Shown here in pieces: positions 1 to 9,400 of a stretch of 64,000 nucleotides of DNA (the first letter of the stretch is position 1; the number at the start of each line of letters is the position of its first letter). The notes beneath the pieces are model-generated. The model worked only from the letters and a program-made list of their open reading frames with translations. It was not told the DNA's origin and did not search any database. The DNA is from JAPPLB01 sp965204095 (GTDB lineage Bacteria > Acidobacteriota > Terriglobia > Bryobacterales > UBA6623), in the NCBI GenBank assembly GCA_965204095.1, contig OZ241991.1, forward strand, positions 4,650,001-4,714,000, given 5' to 3'. Position numbers and translations under genes: made by a program.

Positions 1-584
1 AGACCGTCGATCGCACCACGAACGGCAGCGGCTCGGTTATGAACATGACGCTGCGTGAGATCAAGGCTCTCGATGCGGGATCGTGGTATGACCCGAAGTT
101 CAAGTCGGAAAAAGTGCCGACGCTCGGCGAGGTTTTCGATATGATCTCCCACCGCGACAGGAACGAGGACACGTTCATTGCGATCAACATGAAGAAGATC
201 TCGCCACGGATCGAGGAGAAGATCGTTCGCTTGGCCGAGCGCTTCGGGATGATCGAGAGGGTCTTCAGTTTCGGGATGGACGCGCGTTCCACCGAGCGCT
301 TCAAGAAGGCGAACGCGCGGTTCCCGGTGGGAAGAAACGGCAATACGAAGTACCACGTCGAGACCGCCCTTCGGACGACCTACCTGGACTACATCTGGTT
401 GACCCAGCGCGATCCGTACCTGCCCAGCAGCGGCGACTTCGAGAAAGCTCGTGAGGGCCGAAAACGGGTGTTGATCTACATCCGCCAGAACGAGCCGGAG
501 CGCTGGAAGGCGGCGCACGCAGCCGGGGCTGATGCCATCGCCACCGATTACCCGCTGGAGGCGAAGAGGGTGCTGGGACTTTGA
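1..584 (+). CDS. Glycerophosphodiester phosphodiesterase family protein, C-terminal part (5' end outside the window)
   Basis: The reading frame is open from base 3 to the TGA at 582-584. It begins inside the family signature: the codons before the first ATG read TVDRTTNGSGSV, the usual DRTTNGSG segment near the N-terminus of GDPD domains, so the true start lies left of the window. Downstream are the typical LREIKALDAGSWYDPKF and VPTLGEVFD segments, and the C-terminal GADAIATDYP strand of the TIM barrel. Family enzymes hydrolyse glycerophosphodiesters to glycerol-3-phosphate and an alcohol, often outside the cytoplasm. Whether this one has a signal peptide cannot be seen. Confidence 0.85.
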   Translation, partial: TVDRTTNGSGSVMNMTLREIKALDAGSWYDPKFKSEKVPTLGEVFDMISHRDRNEDTFIAINMKKISPRIEEKIVRLAERFGMIERVFSFGMDARSTERFKKANARFPVGRNGNTKYHVETALRTTYLDYIWLTQRDPYLPSSGDFEKAREGRKRVLIYIRQNEPERWKAAHAAGADAIATDYPLEAKRVLGL

Positions 585-767
585 ACGGTCCGTGTCTTCT
601 GCCTCGAGATGCGTGGAGCGGGCGCAGCGGTCCACTTCCAAGCCTACGGCGGTGAACCGTCCCTCACCGACTGCATTGCAGTGCGCCAATTCCGCAATGG
701 TGTCCGAATCCGCGCGGCCCTTGGTAGTTGACACTCTCAAGAGGGGTTGCTCATGAATCACTCTGCG

Positions 768-1886
768 CTACGGCAATGACCTGGTATCGAGCCGATGAAT
801 CGTCGCCGCTTCCATAGCATCCCAGTCGATTTCCACACCCAGGCCAGGCCCTGCAGGCGCGGCGACATGGCCGTTCGCCTGCGTCCGGATCACGCCGTGC
901 ATCCCGTACTCGTATGGTTCCCAAGGCACGGCTTGTTCGAAATACGTACTCAGTCCCGTCGCCAGCATCAGGTGGAGATTGGCGCTTGAGACCAGCGTGT
1001 TGCCCCAGGACATGATCTCGCACTGCATGCCCGCGGATTCCACCATCGACAGGTACTTCCGGGCCGGTGTGAACCCCCCGCAGACGGTGACATCGGTCCG
1101 CGCCCTCGACCAGGACTGGGTCTCCAACGCGTGCTGGAATGCCGTCTGGTCTTGAATCCAGTTGCCTGATGGAACAATGGGTACGTCAACGCTCTTGGTC
1201 AGCTCGCGATAGCCGGGCAGGTCGTAGTCCGGCAGAGGAGCCTCGAACCACGTGAATCCCAAGTCGTGCAACTCCTCTCCTACGCGCAGGGCGCTCTCCA
1301 GGTCGTAGTTGTTTTCCACGTCCAGCATGAATGCGGCATCGTCTCGGAATTCCCGGTGCGCCGCGCGGGCCAGTTCGAGGTCCTTTTCCGGGAAGCACCA
1401 GCAGTGGAACTTCACCGCGCGAAAGCCCAGGCTGATCATCTCTTCGACAAAGCGCAGATACGACGCGACGTCGTCCAGCATCGGCGTGCTGGCATACGAC
1501 AGGATTCGATCTGTCGCCCCGCCCCAGAGCTGATAGAGGGGCTGTCCCGCGATCTTGCCCATCAAATCCCACAACGCAATGTCGATGGCAGCCAGGGCTT
1601 GCGGAGGAAGGGGAAAAACCCGCGGCCACAGGTCACGCCATATCTTCTCCCGCGCCAGCGCGTCCTGGCCGATGAGCGCTGGGATCATGTGCCGCAGGGT
1701 CTCGCAGGTGTAGCGATCATAATCGTAGGAGGTGTAATTCGACACGCCGCCCACCCCCTCGTTGCCGTCATCCGTCGTGATCCGCACGACCGTATTCGTC
1801 ATGTACTGTTCCGGCAGATCGTGAGACCACGTAAAACGCTGAACTTTCGGCGCCACGACAAGAACCTCAACGTGTTCGATTAGCAT
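768..1886 (-). CDS. Mandelate racemase/muconate lactonizing enzyme family protein (enolase superfamily)
   Basis: 372 aa, no signal peptide. The N-terminal capping domain ends near residue 100 and the barrel begins with the AAIDIALWDLMGKIAGQPLYQL motif region (about 99-120). The second barrel strand carries K159-x-H161 (VKFHCWC), so the usual KxK is KxH. D189 (FMLDVENNYD) and E215 (WFEAPLPDYD) are likely Mg2+ ligands. The third ligand position reads VPSGNW instead of the usual acidic residue. These enzymes abstract the proton alpha to a carboxylate, and many are acid-sugar dehydratases. The substrate is unknown, and the altered ligand set makes a standard dehydratase role uncertain. It stands alone on the reverse strand. 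Confidence 0.85.
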   Translation of the reverse strand: MLIEHVEVLVVAPKVQRFTWSHDLPEQYMTNTVVRITTDDGNEGVGGVSNYTSYDYDRYTCETLRHMIPALIGQDALAREKIWRDLWPRVFPLPPQALAAIDIALWDLMGKIAGQPLYQLWGGATDRILSYASTPMLDDVASYLRFVEEMISLGFRAVKFHCWCFPEKDLELARAAHREFRDDAAFMLDVENNYDLESALRVGEELHDLGFTWFEAPLPDYDLPGYRELTKSVDVPIVPSGNWIQDQTAFQHALETQSWSRARTDVTVCGGFTPARKYLSMVESAGMQCEIMSWGNTLVSSANLHLMLATGLSTYFEQAVPWEPYEYGMHGVIRTQANGHVAAPAGPGLGVEIDWDAMEAATIHRLDTRSLP

Positions 1887-2348
1887 CAGGAACTTCCTCT
1901 TGTAGCGATCGACGTTTGAGTCGCCGCCGCGGGTTCTGGAGGTTGCAGGCAGGCTCGCGAATCACAATAGCCGCGAAAGAGGAGATGAAGCCCCCTCGGT
2001 GTCCTGCTCTGGAAAATCAACCTCTGGAACCCAAAGGTTACGACAAATCTTGCCGGACGGAATCGTCTTGGCTGCGACAGGATTCGGGATCACTCCTCCA
2101 TGGGTCGATAATTCCCTTTCAGGCGCTAAGGGTGCTGCCTGGTGCGCAGCAAGCCGATAAGTCAGGTGTGGCCAAGCGCTTCGCGATGCCCCTCTTGTTC
2201 AGCCCCTCCTTGCGAAGCTGCTTCCCCCTCAAGCTGTTTTGGCGGGGGTGGGGTGATACGATAGCTACATTGATGCACGAGACGATGCTCCGGGTGCAGC
2301 CGCGAGCACTCGTTTCAGCTCGCAAGGGGTCGGGCTGGAACGTCCGCA
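1887..2348. other. Intergenic region without a supported gene
   Basis: It separates a reverse-strand gene from a forward-strand gene, so promoters for both should lie here. The short reading frames in it have no recognisable domain and are not typical coding sequence. A possible -10 (TACGAT, near 2257-2262) lies about 85 bp before the membrane/TPR gene. I see no RNA gene or repeat. Confidence 0.4.
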
Positions 2349-4046
2349 ATGGCAAGCCGCGGGATCAGGAAGCGTAGGCGGACCCAGGCGTCCTCCGCGC
2401 GCGGGAACGCCGCAACGGCCACTCCCGCGCTGGTGTCTCCGGGAGCGCCGGTTGCCCGCGCCCGGCCCGCGCCGTCGGGCTGGATCATATCTCCGTTCTG
2501 GGACTCCGTGCTTTTCATCGGCGCGCCGGCCGTCAGCATCGCAATCCTGTTCCCGCTGAGCCTGTTTTGGGAATCCGGCGAATATGCGGTCTTTCTGCTG
2601 GCCTTCCTGACCTTCGGTCACCACTTCCCCGGATTTGTCAGGGCCTATGGCGACCGGGAGCTCTTTTGGCGTTACAAGTGGCGCTTCCTGTTGGCGCCGC
2701 CGCTCTTCTTCGCGGCGGCCTACTGGTTTGAAGATCGGGGCCTGCACGGCATCCTGATGCTCGGTTTTACCTGGGATATCTGGCATGTTTTGATGCAGCA
2801 CTACGGGTTCATGCGGATCTATGACGCCAAGCAGCGGGAGATCGGGGCTCTCACGGCGCGCCTGGATTGGCTTTTTTCGATCTCCGGCTATCTGGCGCTC
2901 ATCATCGCCAGCCCCCACTACCGCAACAACCTCTTGTACCTGGCCTACCAGAGCGGAATCCCCGTGCTGCCGATGGGGCTCTTCACATTCCTCCAGAACC
3001 TGATCTACCTGGTGGCCCTGGTGAGCGCGGTGGCCTATGTCGGCTACACGGTGTACCTGTGGAGGCAGGGTCGTCACAACATCCGCAAGCTGGCGGCCCT
3101 GGCGTTTTTCATGAGCGCCACCTATTACCTCTACATCTACAACCATGACTTCGTGGTCGGGTTCGCGGTCTGGTCAGGGTTCCATTGCCTGCAGTATTAC
3201 GGCATCGTCTGGGCCTTCAACCGAAGCCGTGTCGAAAGGGGAGGCGAGGTAACGAGATTCGTTCGTTTTCTGTTCCGTCCCAAGGTTGGCCTGGCGATCC
3301 TCTATTCCTCGCTGATCTTCGCCTATGGAGGACTGGACTACCTGAAGAATTTCCTCGACGGCGGAACCGTCAGGACGCTCCTGGGCTCGTTTATTGGAGC
3401 TTCGACGATCCTTCACTACTACTTCGACGGATTCATTTGGAAGGTGCGGGAGAGGGATACGCGCGAGCCGCTGAACATCGACATCACCGCCGGAGAGCCG
3501 GGCCTGGTGAAGTCATCCGCTCAAACATTGCGGACCTGGGCGCGGCGTCTGCTGCCGAGTTACAAGAAAGGTCTCTACCAGGCGGGCTATGTGATGGCGT
3601 TTCTTGTGTTGGTGGGCAGCCTGGAAACGCAGCGCCCGAACGACGATCTGACGATGCATCGGGCGTTGGCCACCGTGGCGGCGGGGGCTGAGGAAGCGCA
3701 TCTTAGGCTGGGTGAGTCGCTCAGCGTGCGCGGGCAGACTTCCGAAGCCCTGGGCGCGTACCGGCAGGCCGTCGAGCTGAACCCGGAATATGCCAAGGCC
3801 CACGTCATGCTGGGGGTGACGCTGGCGAGTCTCGGTCGGATCGATGAGGCCGTCGAGGCCTACCGCCAGGCGCTCGAGTTCCAGCCCGGGAACGCTGTCG
3901 GGCATTTCAACCTGGCCGCCGTGCTGGAAGGGCAAGGGCATGCCGAGGAAGCCCTGCACCATTACCAGCAAGCGGCCCAGGGCGCCGATGCGCGGGCGGA
4001 ACAATTGGCCCGGGAGGCGATCCTGCGGCTCCAGACCCAGCGCTAG
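2349..4046 (+). CDS. Polytopic membrane protein with conserved histidine motifs and C-terminal TPR repeats
   Basis: 565 aa. A basic N-terminus is followed by about eight to ten hydrophobic segments (about residues 45-420) and then three TPR units (about 440-555; AHLRLGESLSVRGQTSEAL, AKAHVMLGVTLASLGRIDEA, AVGHFNLAAVLEGQGHAEEA). Histidine-rich motifs lie in or near the membrane segments: FGHHFPGF, WDIWHVLMQHYGFMRIYD, FHCLQYYGIVWAFNR and LHYYFDGFIWKVRERDTREP. A clear paralogue lies at 24977-26914 with the same motifs in the same order. I do not recognise a named family. The histidine pairs suggest metal or heme binding in the membrane, and the TPRs suggest protein contacts; both are inferences. 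A heptamer repeat follows the stop codon. Confidence 0.8.
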   Translation: MASRGIRKRRRTQASSARGNAATATPALVSPGAPVARARPAPSGWIISPFWDSVLFIGAPAVSIAILFPLSLFWESGEYAVFLLAFLTFGHHFPGFVRAYGDRELFWRYKWRFLLAPPLFFAAAYWFEDRGLHGILMLGFTWDIWHVLMQHYGFMRIYDAKQREIGALTARLDWLFSISGYLALIIASPHYRNNLLYLAYQSGIPVLPMGLFTFLQNLIYLVALVSAVAYVGYTVYLWRQGRHNIRKLAALAFFMSATYYLYIYNHDFVVGFAVWSGFHCLQYYGIVWAFNRSRVERGGEVTRFVRFLFRPKVGLAILYSSLIFAYGGLDYLKNFLDGGTVRTLLGSFIGASTILHYYFDGFIWKVRERDTREPLNIDITAGEPGLVKSSAQTLRTWARRLLPSYKKGLYQAGYVMAFLVLVGSLETQRPNDDLTMHRALATVAAGAEEAHLRLGESLSVRGQTSEALGAYRQAVELNPEYAKAHVMLGVTLASLGRIDEAVEAYRQALEFQPGNAVGHFNLAAVLEGQGHAEEALHHYQQAAQGADARAEQLAREAILRLQTQR

Positions 4047-4057
4047 TCTCAAAGCTG

Positions 4058-4090
4058 TGTTTCGTGAAAAGGCCTTGATTCGTGCTTCCT
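4058..4090 (+). repeat. Heptamer repeat array (YTCGTGW family), short copy
   Basis: It reads TTTCGTGAAAAGGCCTTGATTCGTG and begins about 12 bases after the stop codon of the preceding gene. The unit is a degenerate TTCGTGA/TTCGTGT heptamer, the same family seen downstream of many genes in the window. Confidence 0.6.
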
Positions 4091-4335
4091 GTCTTGACAA
4101 TCGCCGTCGCCGGGGGCTGCGCGCGCGTGACGAAACACCCCGATGCTCAGGACAATCGCTTCCAGTAAACCGGAAAATCCGCGTCGGGGCTGAGTGAAAC
4201 CCGGGGAGTGCCCTGTGGCGTATCATCGTATGCGTGTAAAGACTGTCGGAGGCTCCCGTGGGCCGCGCAGTGCGGTGAAATGACTGCGAACTGCTGCGGA
4301 CTATCTTTGGGGCGTGTCCAACAGGAGGTGTCGGC

Positions 4336-4848
4336 ATGCGATTCGTGTTCCTGATCGGACGGCATTGCGCCTGCTTGGGCTTGATGGTTTCCCTGTCATG
4401 GCTGGGGCCGGGGCTTCGCGCTGAGGAAGCTTGGCACGACTGGAGGCGGGTTCAGGCATTGCAACCCGGTCAGAAAGTAGTCGTCAAGTCCTTCAAGGGG
4501 ATGGATCCCAAGGTTGTCGGCACTTACGTTTCAAGTGATGCCGATAGCTTCATTGTCAGAAGGGAAAACGGCCTAACGGTCACCATTCCCAAGGATCAGA
4601 TTCGCCAGGTCGTTTGGAAAAGACGTATACGCCACGCCGTAAAGATCGGGGCGGCTGCCGGGTTCGCAATCATGGCTGGTTTGACCCTGGGGGAGAACGA
4701 TTTGATTCAGCCCGCAGGCACTTTGATTTTCGGGGGCGGCGGGGCCGGACTCGGCGCCCTGGGTGGCCTTGCAGTACGAGCTGTGCGGGGAACTTATATT
4801 GTCTATCGAGCCGAGAATCGGGACCGTAGAGTGTCCAGGACTCCGTGA
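4336..4848 (+). CDS. Exported protein of unknown function with glycine-rich hydrophobic segment
   Basis: 170 aa. The first 28 or so residues form a signal peptide (hydrophobic GLMVSLSWLGPGL, then a cleavage-like LRAEEA). The middle (about 35-95) is a small beta-rich region: LQPGQKVVVKSFKGMDPK, TYVSSDADSFIVRREN, LTVTIPKDQIRQVVW. This resembles the short SH3- or LSm-like modules in many exported acidobacterial hypothetical proteins. A hydrophobic glycine-rich stretch (about 103-145, AAAGFAIMAGLTLGEND and GGGGAGLGALGGLAV) could be a membrane hairpin. It starts at an ATG 10 bp after GGAGG-like bases (4323-4328). Function unknown. The stop codon TGA is part of the heptamer repeat that follows. Confidence 0.7.
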   Translation: MRFVFLIGRHCACLGLMVSLSWLGPGLRAEEAWHDWRRVQALQPGQKVVVKSFKGMDPKVVGTYVSSDADSFIVRRENGLTVTIPKDQIRQVVWKRRIRHAVKIGAAAGFAIMAGLTLGENDLIQPAGTLIFGGGGAGLGALGGLAVRAVRGTYIVYRAENRDRRVSRTP

Positions 4849-4873
4849 TTCAAAAAAGCCGTGATTTGAAAAC
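4843..4873 (+). repeat. Heptamer-type repeat overlapping a stop codon
   Basis: CCGTGATTCAAAAAAGCCGTGATTTG: two partial units. The first TGA is the stop codon of the preceding gene. Confidence 0.45.
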
Positions 4874-4880
4874 GCAATGT

Positions 4881-5051
4881 TCAACCGTCGTGTCCGGTCG
4901 TCCGGCGAAGCGCCTTGACGGCGGCGTCAGCGGTTTCGAACGGACCAATCGAGCGACCCTTCTTGAAGTCTTCGAGACCCTCGTCAATGTCGCGGTCGAC
5001 AAGGCTCTTCGGGCTTAGGTATGATTCTCCCGCTCTCCACGGTGGCCTCAT
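4881..5051 (-). pseudogene. Fragment of an antitoxin-like gene (C-terminal part)
   Basis: A 56-codon reverse-strand frame runs from an ATG at 5051 to a TGA at 4881. Its last 47 codons read like the C-terminal half of a small Phd/RelB-type antitoxin: ESYLSPKSLVDRDIDEGLE, then DFKKGRSIGPFETADAAVKAL. The N-terminal DNA-binding part is missing, and the first codons come from repeat-like sequence next to a MITE remnant (5036-5081). I infer loss of the 5' end by repeat insertion or deletion. No toxin gene is adjacent. Confidence 0.35.
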
Positions 5052-5081
5052 GCGCGCAGCCCTGATGGTAGGAAATGCAGG
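5036..5081. repeat. Remnant of the MITE family (right terminus)
   Basis: It ends GGTAGGAAATGCAGG at 5081, matching the GGTGAGAAATGCAGG end of full MITE copies. It is followed by TCAG, in which TCA is the reverse complement of the stop codon of the DUF1552 gene. The inner part is degraded. Confidence 0.45.
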
Positions 5082-6422
5082 TCAGGCACGGCTGAAGATC
5101 GATTCGCTCAGCGTGCCGCTGCTGTCGGCGAAACCTTCCTGCTCGATGCCGAGGGATCGCAGGATGCTCAGGTACATGTTGGACATCCGCGTATCGCCGT
5201 TGCGCCAGTAGGTTCCGTGCCGCAGGCCCATGTTGGTGCCGCCCGCGACCAGTGTCGGCAGGTTCTTGGGGTAGTGCGTCGTGCTCGCACCGCTTCCGAA
5301 CAGCACGATCGTGTTATCCAGGACGCTGCCGTTGCGGTCCTGATAGCCGGACATCCGTTCGAAGAAGTGAGCCAACTGCTGGCTCAGGAACAGGTCGTAC
5401 TTGGCGAATTGCCACTGCCCGTCCTTGTCGGTCGCATGCGAGAGCTGGTGGTGAGTGCTCGTCAGGCCGAGCTTGAGCGGAAACGTGTCGCTGATTCCCA
5501 TGCCGTCCTCGCGGTTGAGCATGAAAGCCACCGAGCGGGTGATGTCCGCGTCGAACGCCAGCGCGATCAGGTCGAACATCGTCCGGTAGTAGTCGGCGGG
5601 CTCTCCCTCAGACGTGGCGTCGAGATTCAGATGCGAGTAGTCCTGCTTCTTGAGCGGGATGTCGATCCAGCGTTCCGACGCGATCAGCCTTGACTCGACT
5701 TCGTTGAGCGAAGTCAGATACTGGTCCATCCGTTGCCGGTCGGATTTACCGAGCCGCCGGTCAAGCGAGCGGGCGTTTTCTGACACCGCGTCAACCAGCT
5801 TGATTCGGCTTTGCAGCTTGTCGCGTTGCGACTCGAGCGACGCGCGGTCGCCGCGGAACAGCCGGTTGAACACGCGGCGGGGGTTGTTCTCGGCCGGGAT
5901 CGGCCTGCCTTCCAGGTTGTAGGAAATCGTGCCCGTCCGGGAAAGGAAGCCCGTCCCGGCATCGATCGACAGCACGAGCGACGGCTGCCGGCAGTACTGT
6001 TTGGTGTGCAGGGCGACGACCTGGTCGAGCGCGACCGAGTTGTAGGTTCCCCGATTCGGATTGTGCAGAGGAGCTCCGGTGAGCCACATGTCGGAGCAGG
6101 TGTGCGGGTCCGCCTTCGGACCGCTGGGGTGATACAGCCCGCCCATGAAGCTGAGCTGTTTGCGGAAGGGACTCAGCGGCTCGGTGGACCGCCCGAAAAC
6201 GAACTCCCCTTCGCGCTCGGCGGTGGGAAACCAGCTCCATTCATCGAGGCCGTTCTCCGCTTTCGGCAGCGACATGCCGTTCGCCGTGTAAAGCGCGCAG
6301 AAACGGCGCGGCGGCGGCTCGACCGCCTCGGCGCCCATGGCGTCGAGCACCGGCAGCGCCAGCGCGGCGCCTCCCGCCCCCTGCAGGAAAGCGCGCCGGT
6401 CGATCTTCAATGACTTGCTCAT
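5082..6422 (-). CDS. Exported DUF1552 domain protein
   Basis: 446 aa from the ATG at 6422. An in-frame upstream extension is possible, but the chosen start puts the twin-arginine leader (KIDRRAFLQGAGGAALALPV) at the N-terminus, the usual position. The body carries DUF1552 features: RRFCALYTANGMSLP, LSFMGGLYHPSG, DMWLTGAPLHN, ALDQVVALHTKQY, and late TIVLFGSGASTTHYPK and LRHGTYWRNGDTRMSNMYLS. The fold is related to sulfatase/DUF1501 proteins; the reaction is unknown. It lies 31 bp downstream of the DUF1592 cytochrome-like gene, and these two families are regularly found as a pair, so a shared exported complex is likely. The stop codon abuts a MITE remnant. Confidence 0.9.
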   Translation of the reverse strand: MSKSLKIDRRAFLQGAGGAALALPVLDAMGAEAVEPPPRRFCALYTANGMSLPKAENGLDEWSWFPTAEREGEFVFGRSTEPLSPFRKQLSFMGGLYHPSGPKADPHTCSDMWLTGAPLHNPNRGTYNSVALDQVVALHTKQYCRQPSLVLSIDAGTGFLSRTGTISYNLEGRPIPAENNPRRVFNRLFRGDRASLESQRDKLQSRIKLVDAVSENARSLDRRLGKSDRQRMDQYLTSLNEVESRLIASERWIDIPLKKQDYSHLNLDATSEGEPADYYRTMFDLIALAFDADITRSVAFMLNREDGMGISDTFPLKLGLTSTHHQLSHATDKDGQWQFAKYDLFLSQQLAHFFERMSGYQDRNGSVLDNTIVLFGSGASTTHYPKNLPTLVAGGTNMGLRHGTYWRNGDTRMSNMYLSILRSLGIEQEGFADSSGTLSESIFSRA

Positions 6423-6453
6423 CGGTTTCTCCGCTGTCAGCGTTTGCTCGCTT

Positions 6454-9400
6454 CTACTTCTCGAGGAAAAGCTTGTTGCTGACGACATACCGGATCATGT
6501 CCTGCATCCGATAGCCGTCCGGCCTCAGCTTCACTCCGTCCTGCTTGAGATAGTTTAGCTCATTGTATGAGAGGCTTCGACCGTTCGCGTAGGTCGCGAG
6601 ATGCTTCAGAACGCTGAACGCCACCTGGTCGATCCGGTCCTGGCTGAGGTACCGCTTCAGATCGTTCACGCCCCTTACTTCCGTGCCGTCGGGCAGGGTG
6701 GACCGCGCGTCCACGCTCGACGCCTTCAGCCGCCCTCCCGCGTCGAGCTCTTCGAACGGCACTCCCCAGGGATCGATCTTGGTATGGCACTGGGCGCAAC
6801 CGGGCTGGTCCCGATGCCGTGCGAGCCGCTCGCGCAGCGGCAATCCCTCGGTGTCCTCGGCCAGGTCCGGGATATTGGGAGGCGGGGGGTCGGGCGGCTC
6901 GGCGATGATCTTCCTCGCCAGCCACGCCCCGCGCTTGACGGGGTTCGATTCGCGGCCGTCCGAAAGTCCCGCCATGATCGCCGCTTGCGTCAGCACGCCG
7001 CCGAGTTCGGGGCGGCGATGGCGTATGGGGACGAACTCGAACCCGCTGTCGGTCTGGCCGCCCAGGCCGTAGTAGCCGGCGACTACCTCGTTCGCCATCA
7101 CGAAGTCGGAATCGACCAGGTGGCTCACCGGCAGGTTGTTCCGAAACAGGTATTCAATGAACTCGGCCGGTTCCTTCCGTAACTGCGCCCGCGTGTCTCT
7201 CGTGAGCTTCGGGAACATCTCGCTGTCCGGCTCGAGCACGTCGAACTTGTCCAGGCTGAGCCACTGGGACACGAACTCCCGGACAAATCGGGAGAATCGT
7301 GCATCCCGTATCATCCGATCGACCTCGCCATCCAGCCGCTTCCGGAGCTTGCCGCCGGCGGCGAGTTCCAGCGTCGTGCGGTCCGGAGGGCCGTTCCACA
7401 GGAAATAGGCGAGCTTCGAGGCCAGCTCGAGGTCTTCGACCGGCTCCGGTTCCGGCGTGGCGCTCCTCTCGACCAGAAACAGGAATTGCGGCGATGTCAG
7501 CACCACCTGCAACGAGTCCGCGATGCTCCCGCGGAAACCGCGTCCCGCCTCGAGCGATTGCCGGAACACCGCCATGAGCGTCGCTTTTTCGGAGGCCGCG
7601 ACCGGGCGGCGGTAGGCCCTCGTAGCGAACGCGCTCAGGATCTCCCGCGCGTAGCCCGCAGAGTCGGCCTTGCGGTCCGAGTCGATGAAGATGCTCCGAT
7701 GCGGCCGGGGCGGCCAGTTTTCGTACAGCGGTCCTTCGAACTCCACCGACCGGACAAGCAGGCGCGGCATGTCGCGGCCGTCGGTGTATTCGCTGCGAAC
7801 CGCGATCTCGCGAAAGCCCGCCAGATAATTGACGTTGTTCTTCTCGACGTCGGGGCTGGGATAGTCGCGGATGGCGCCCTCGAACACGTAGCGCGCGAGT
7901 TCGCCGCTGCGAACCGTTTGCGGGGCGCCGACCGGAGCGAAGGTGCTGCCGCAGTCTCGGCGCAGCCCCAGGTGCACTCCGAGCCGGGGAAAGCGCTTCT
8001 CGAAGGCCACAAAGCGCCGCGAGAGTTCGAGGTCATCGGAAAGCGGAGTCAGCACGACCCGGCTGATGCCCTTCACGCCGGCGTGCGTGGTTTCGACGTT
8101 CAGCGACCCCGCACCCAGCCTCACGGCGAGGAATGCCGGTTGCTCCAGCTTGGTCGAGTATTCCCGCTCACCCAATTTCAGCGTCACCTCTTGCGGCTCC
8201 TCGGGGGGCGGTTCGGCAAGCTCCCGCCCGGGCTCCACCAGAGCTTGCAACTCGGCCTCATCCAGCGCCCGCCGGTACAAACGCACTTCGTCCAGTTCGC
8301 CGTGGAAATGATTTCCACCCGGGAGTTGCCCCACATGGAGATCCATGCCCGGGTTGTCCAGGTTCTCAGGACCGACCGTTCCGCTGGCAACCAGGTAGCC
8401 GTTGATGTAGAGCCTTGTTTGCTCCTCCCCGCGCTTCACGACGGCCGCGACATGCTGCCAGGCATCTTTGCGAATCACGCCCTTCGGCGAGGTCACGCCG
8501 CCGTTGGATACCTTGTCGGGGCGAGTCGTCTCGATCCGAAATGCGCCCTGTCCGCCAATGCTTTCCAGGTACCAGCCATGCGTCCACTGACGGGCTCCGA
8601 GCGCGACGATACCGGCCCTCCGGAGTTGTCTCGGGTGGATCCAGGCCGCAACCGTGAAGTCGCCTTCCCCCACGTCCATCGCGTCGCTGCGGGGGATCAC
8701 CGCCGAGTCTCCCTCCCCGTCGAGAGACAGGGCCTTTCCGAACGGGGAATCGACGTATCGGGCGTCGCCTTCCAGACGGCCGGGTCCGCCGCCGTCGCCC
8801 GGCCACGGCCCGGCCAGCCCCTCGGTGAGTCGCGATGGGGCGGCGGGACGCGGCGGACGGGGCCGCTCCGCTTCGTAGAGGTCGACCTGGAAGAGGCCGC
8901 CCTGGTCGATCGTCACGGTTTGCGGCCTGCCCGGGTCGCGAATCAAGATCGCCTCCGGGGTGTCCGGATCGCGGGCCGGTTCGCCGGGGTCGAGTAGAAG
9001 CCCGTCATCGTACCTGGCGGCCGTGACGGTCACGCGGAAGCGTCCGTAGTCGGGAAGCTCCCGCACCGAGATCTTGAAATTCGCCTTCGGCCCGTAGGTG
9101 CCCTCGCTCTGGAAGATCTCGTCGGTGGGTATCGCGGGCCGCAACAGCAGGCCCTCGGGCACAGCGCTGTACGGGCTTCCCTTCGGATATCCGCGGCTGC
9201 CGCGCATGCCCGCGAACACCGCGTGATAGATGCTGTCGAAGTCCCTCCAGCCGCGAACCGTGTCGTTCCCCTGGTAGCCTTCGATGAAGCGGTACCTGGT
9301 CCGCATGCGGAACGGCTCGAAGGCAAACGGCTTGCTCGGCGTGAGCTGGGTCACGACGTAGTCTTCGATGTTCAGCAGGTGGCTGTTCGCTCCCAGAATG

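Noticed and set aside
1916..2377. Forward frame of about 150 codons in the 1.9-2.35 kb gap
   Set aside because: No domain, unusual composition, and it overlaps the start of the membrane/TPR gene in another frame.
7486..8997. Forward-strand open frame of about 500 codons inside the DUF1592 gene
   Set aside because: Antisense shadow in high-GC DNA; low-complexity His/Arg/Val-rich product, while the reverse strand has recognisable domains through the same stretch.
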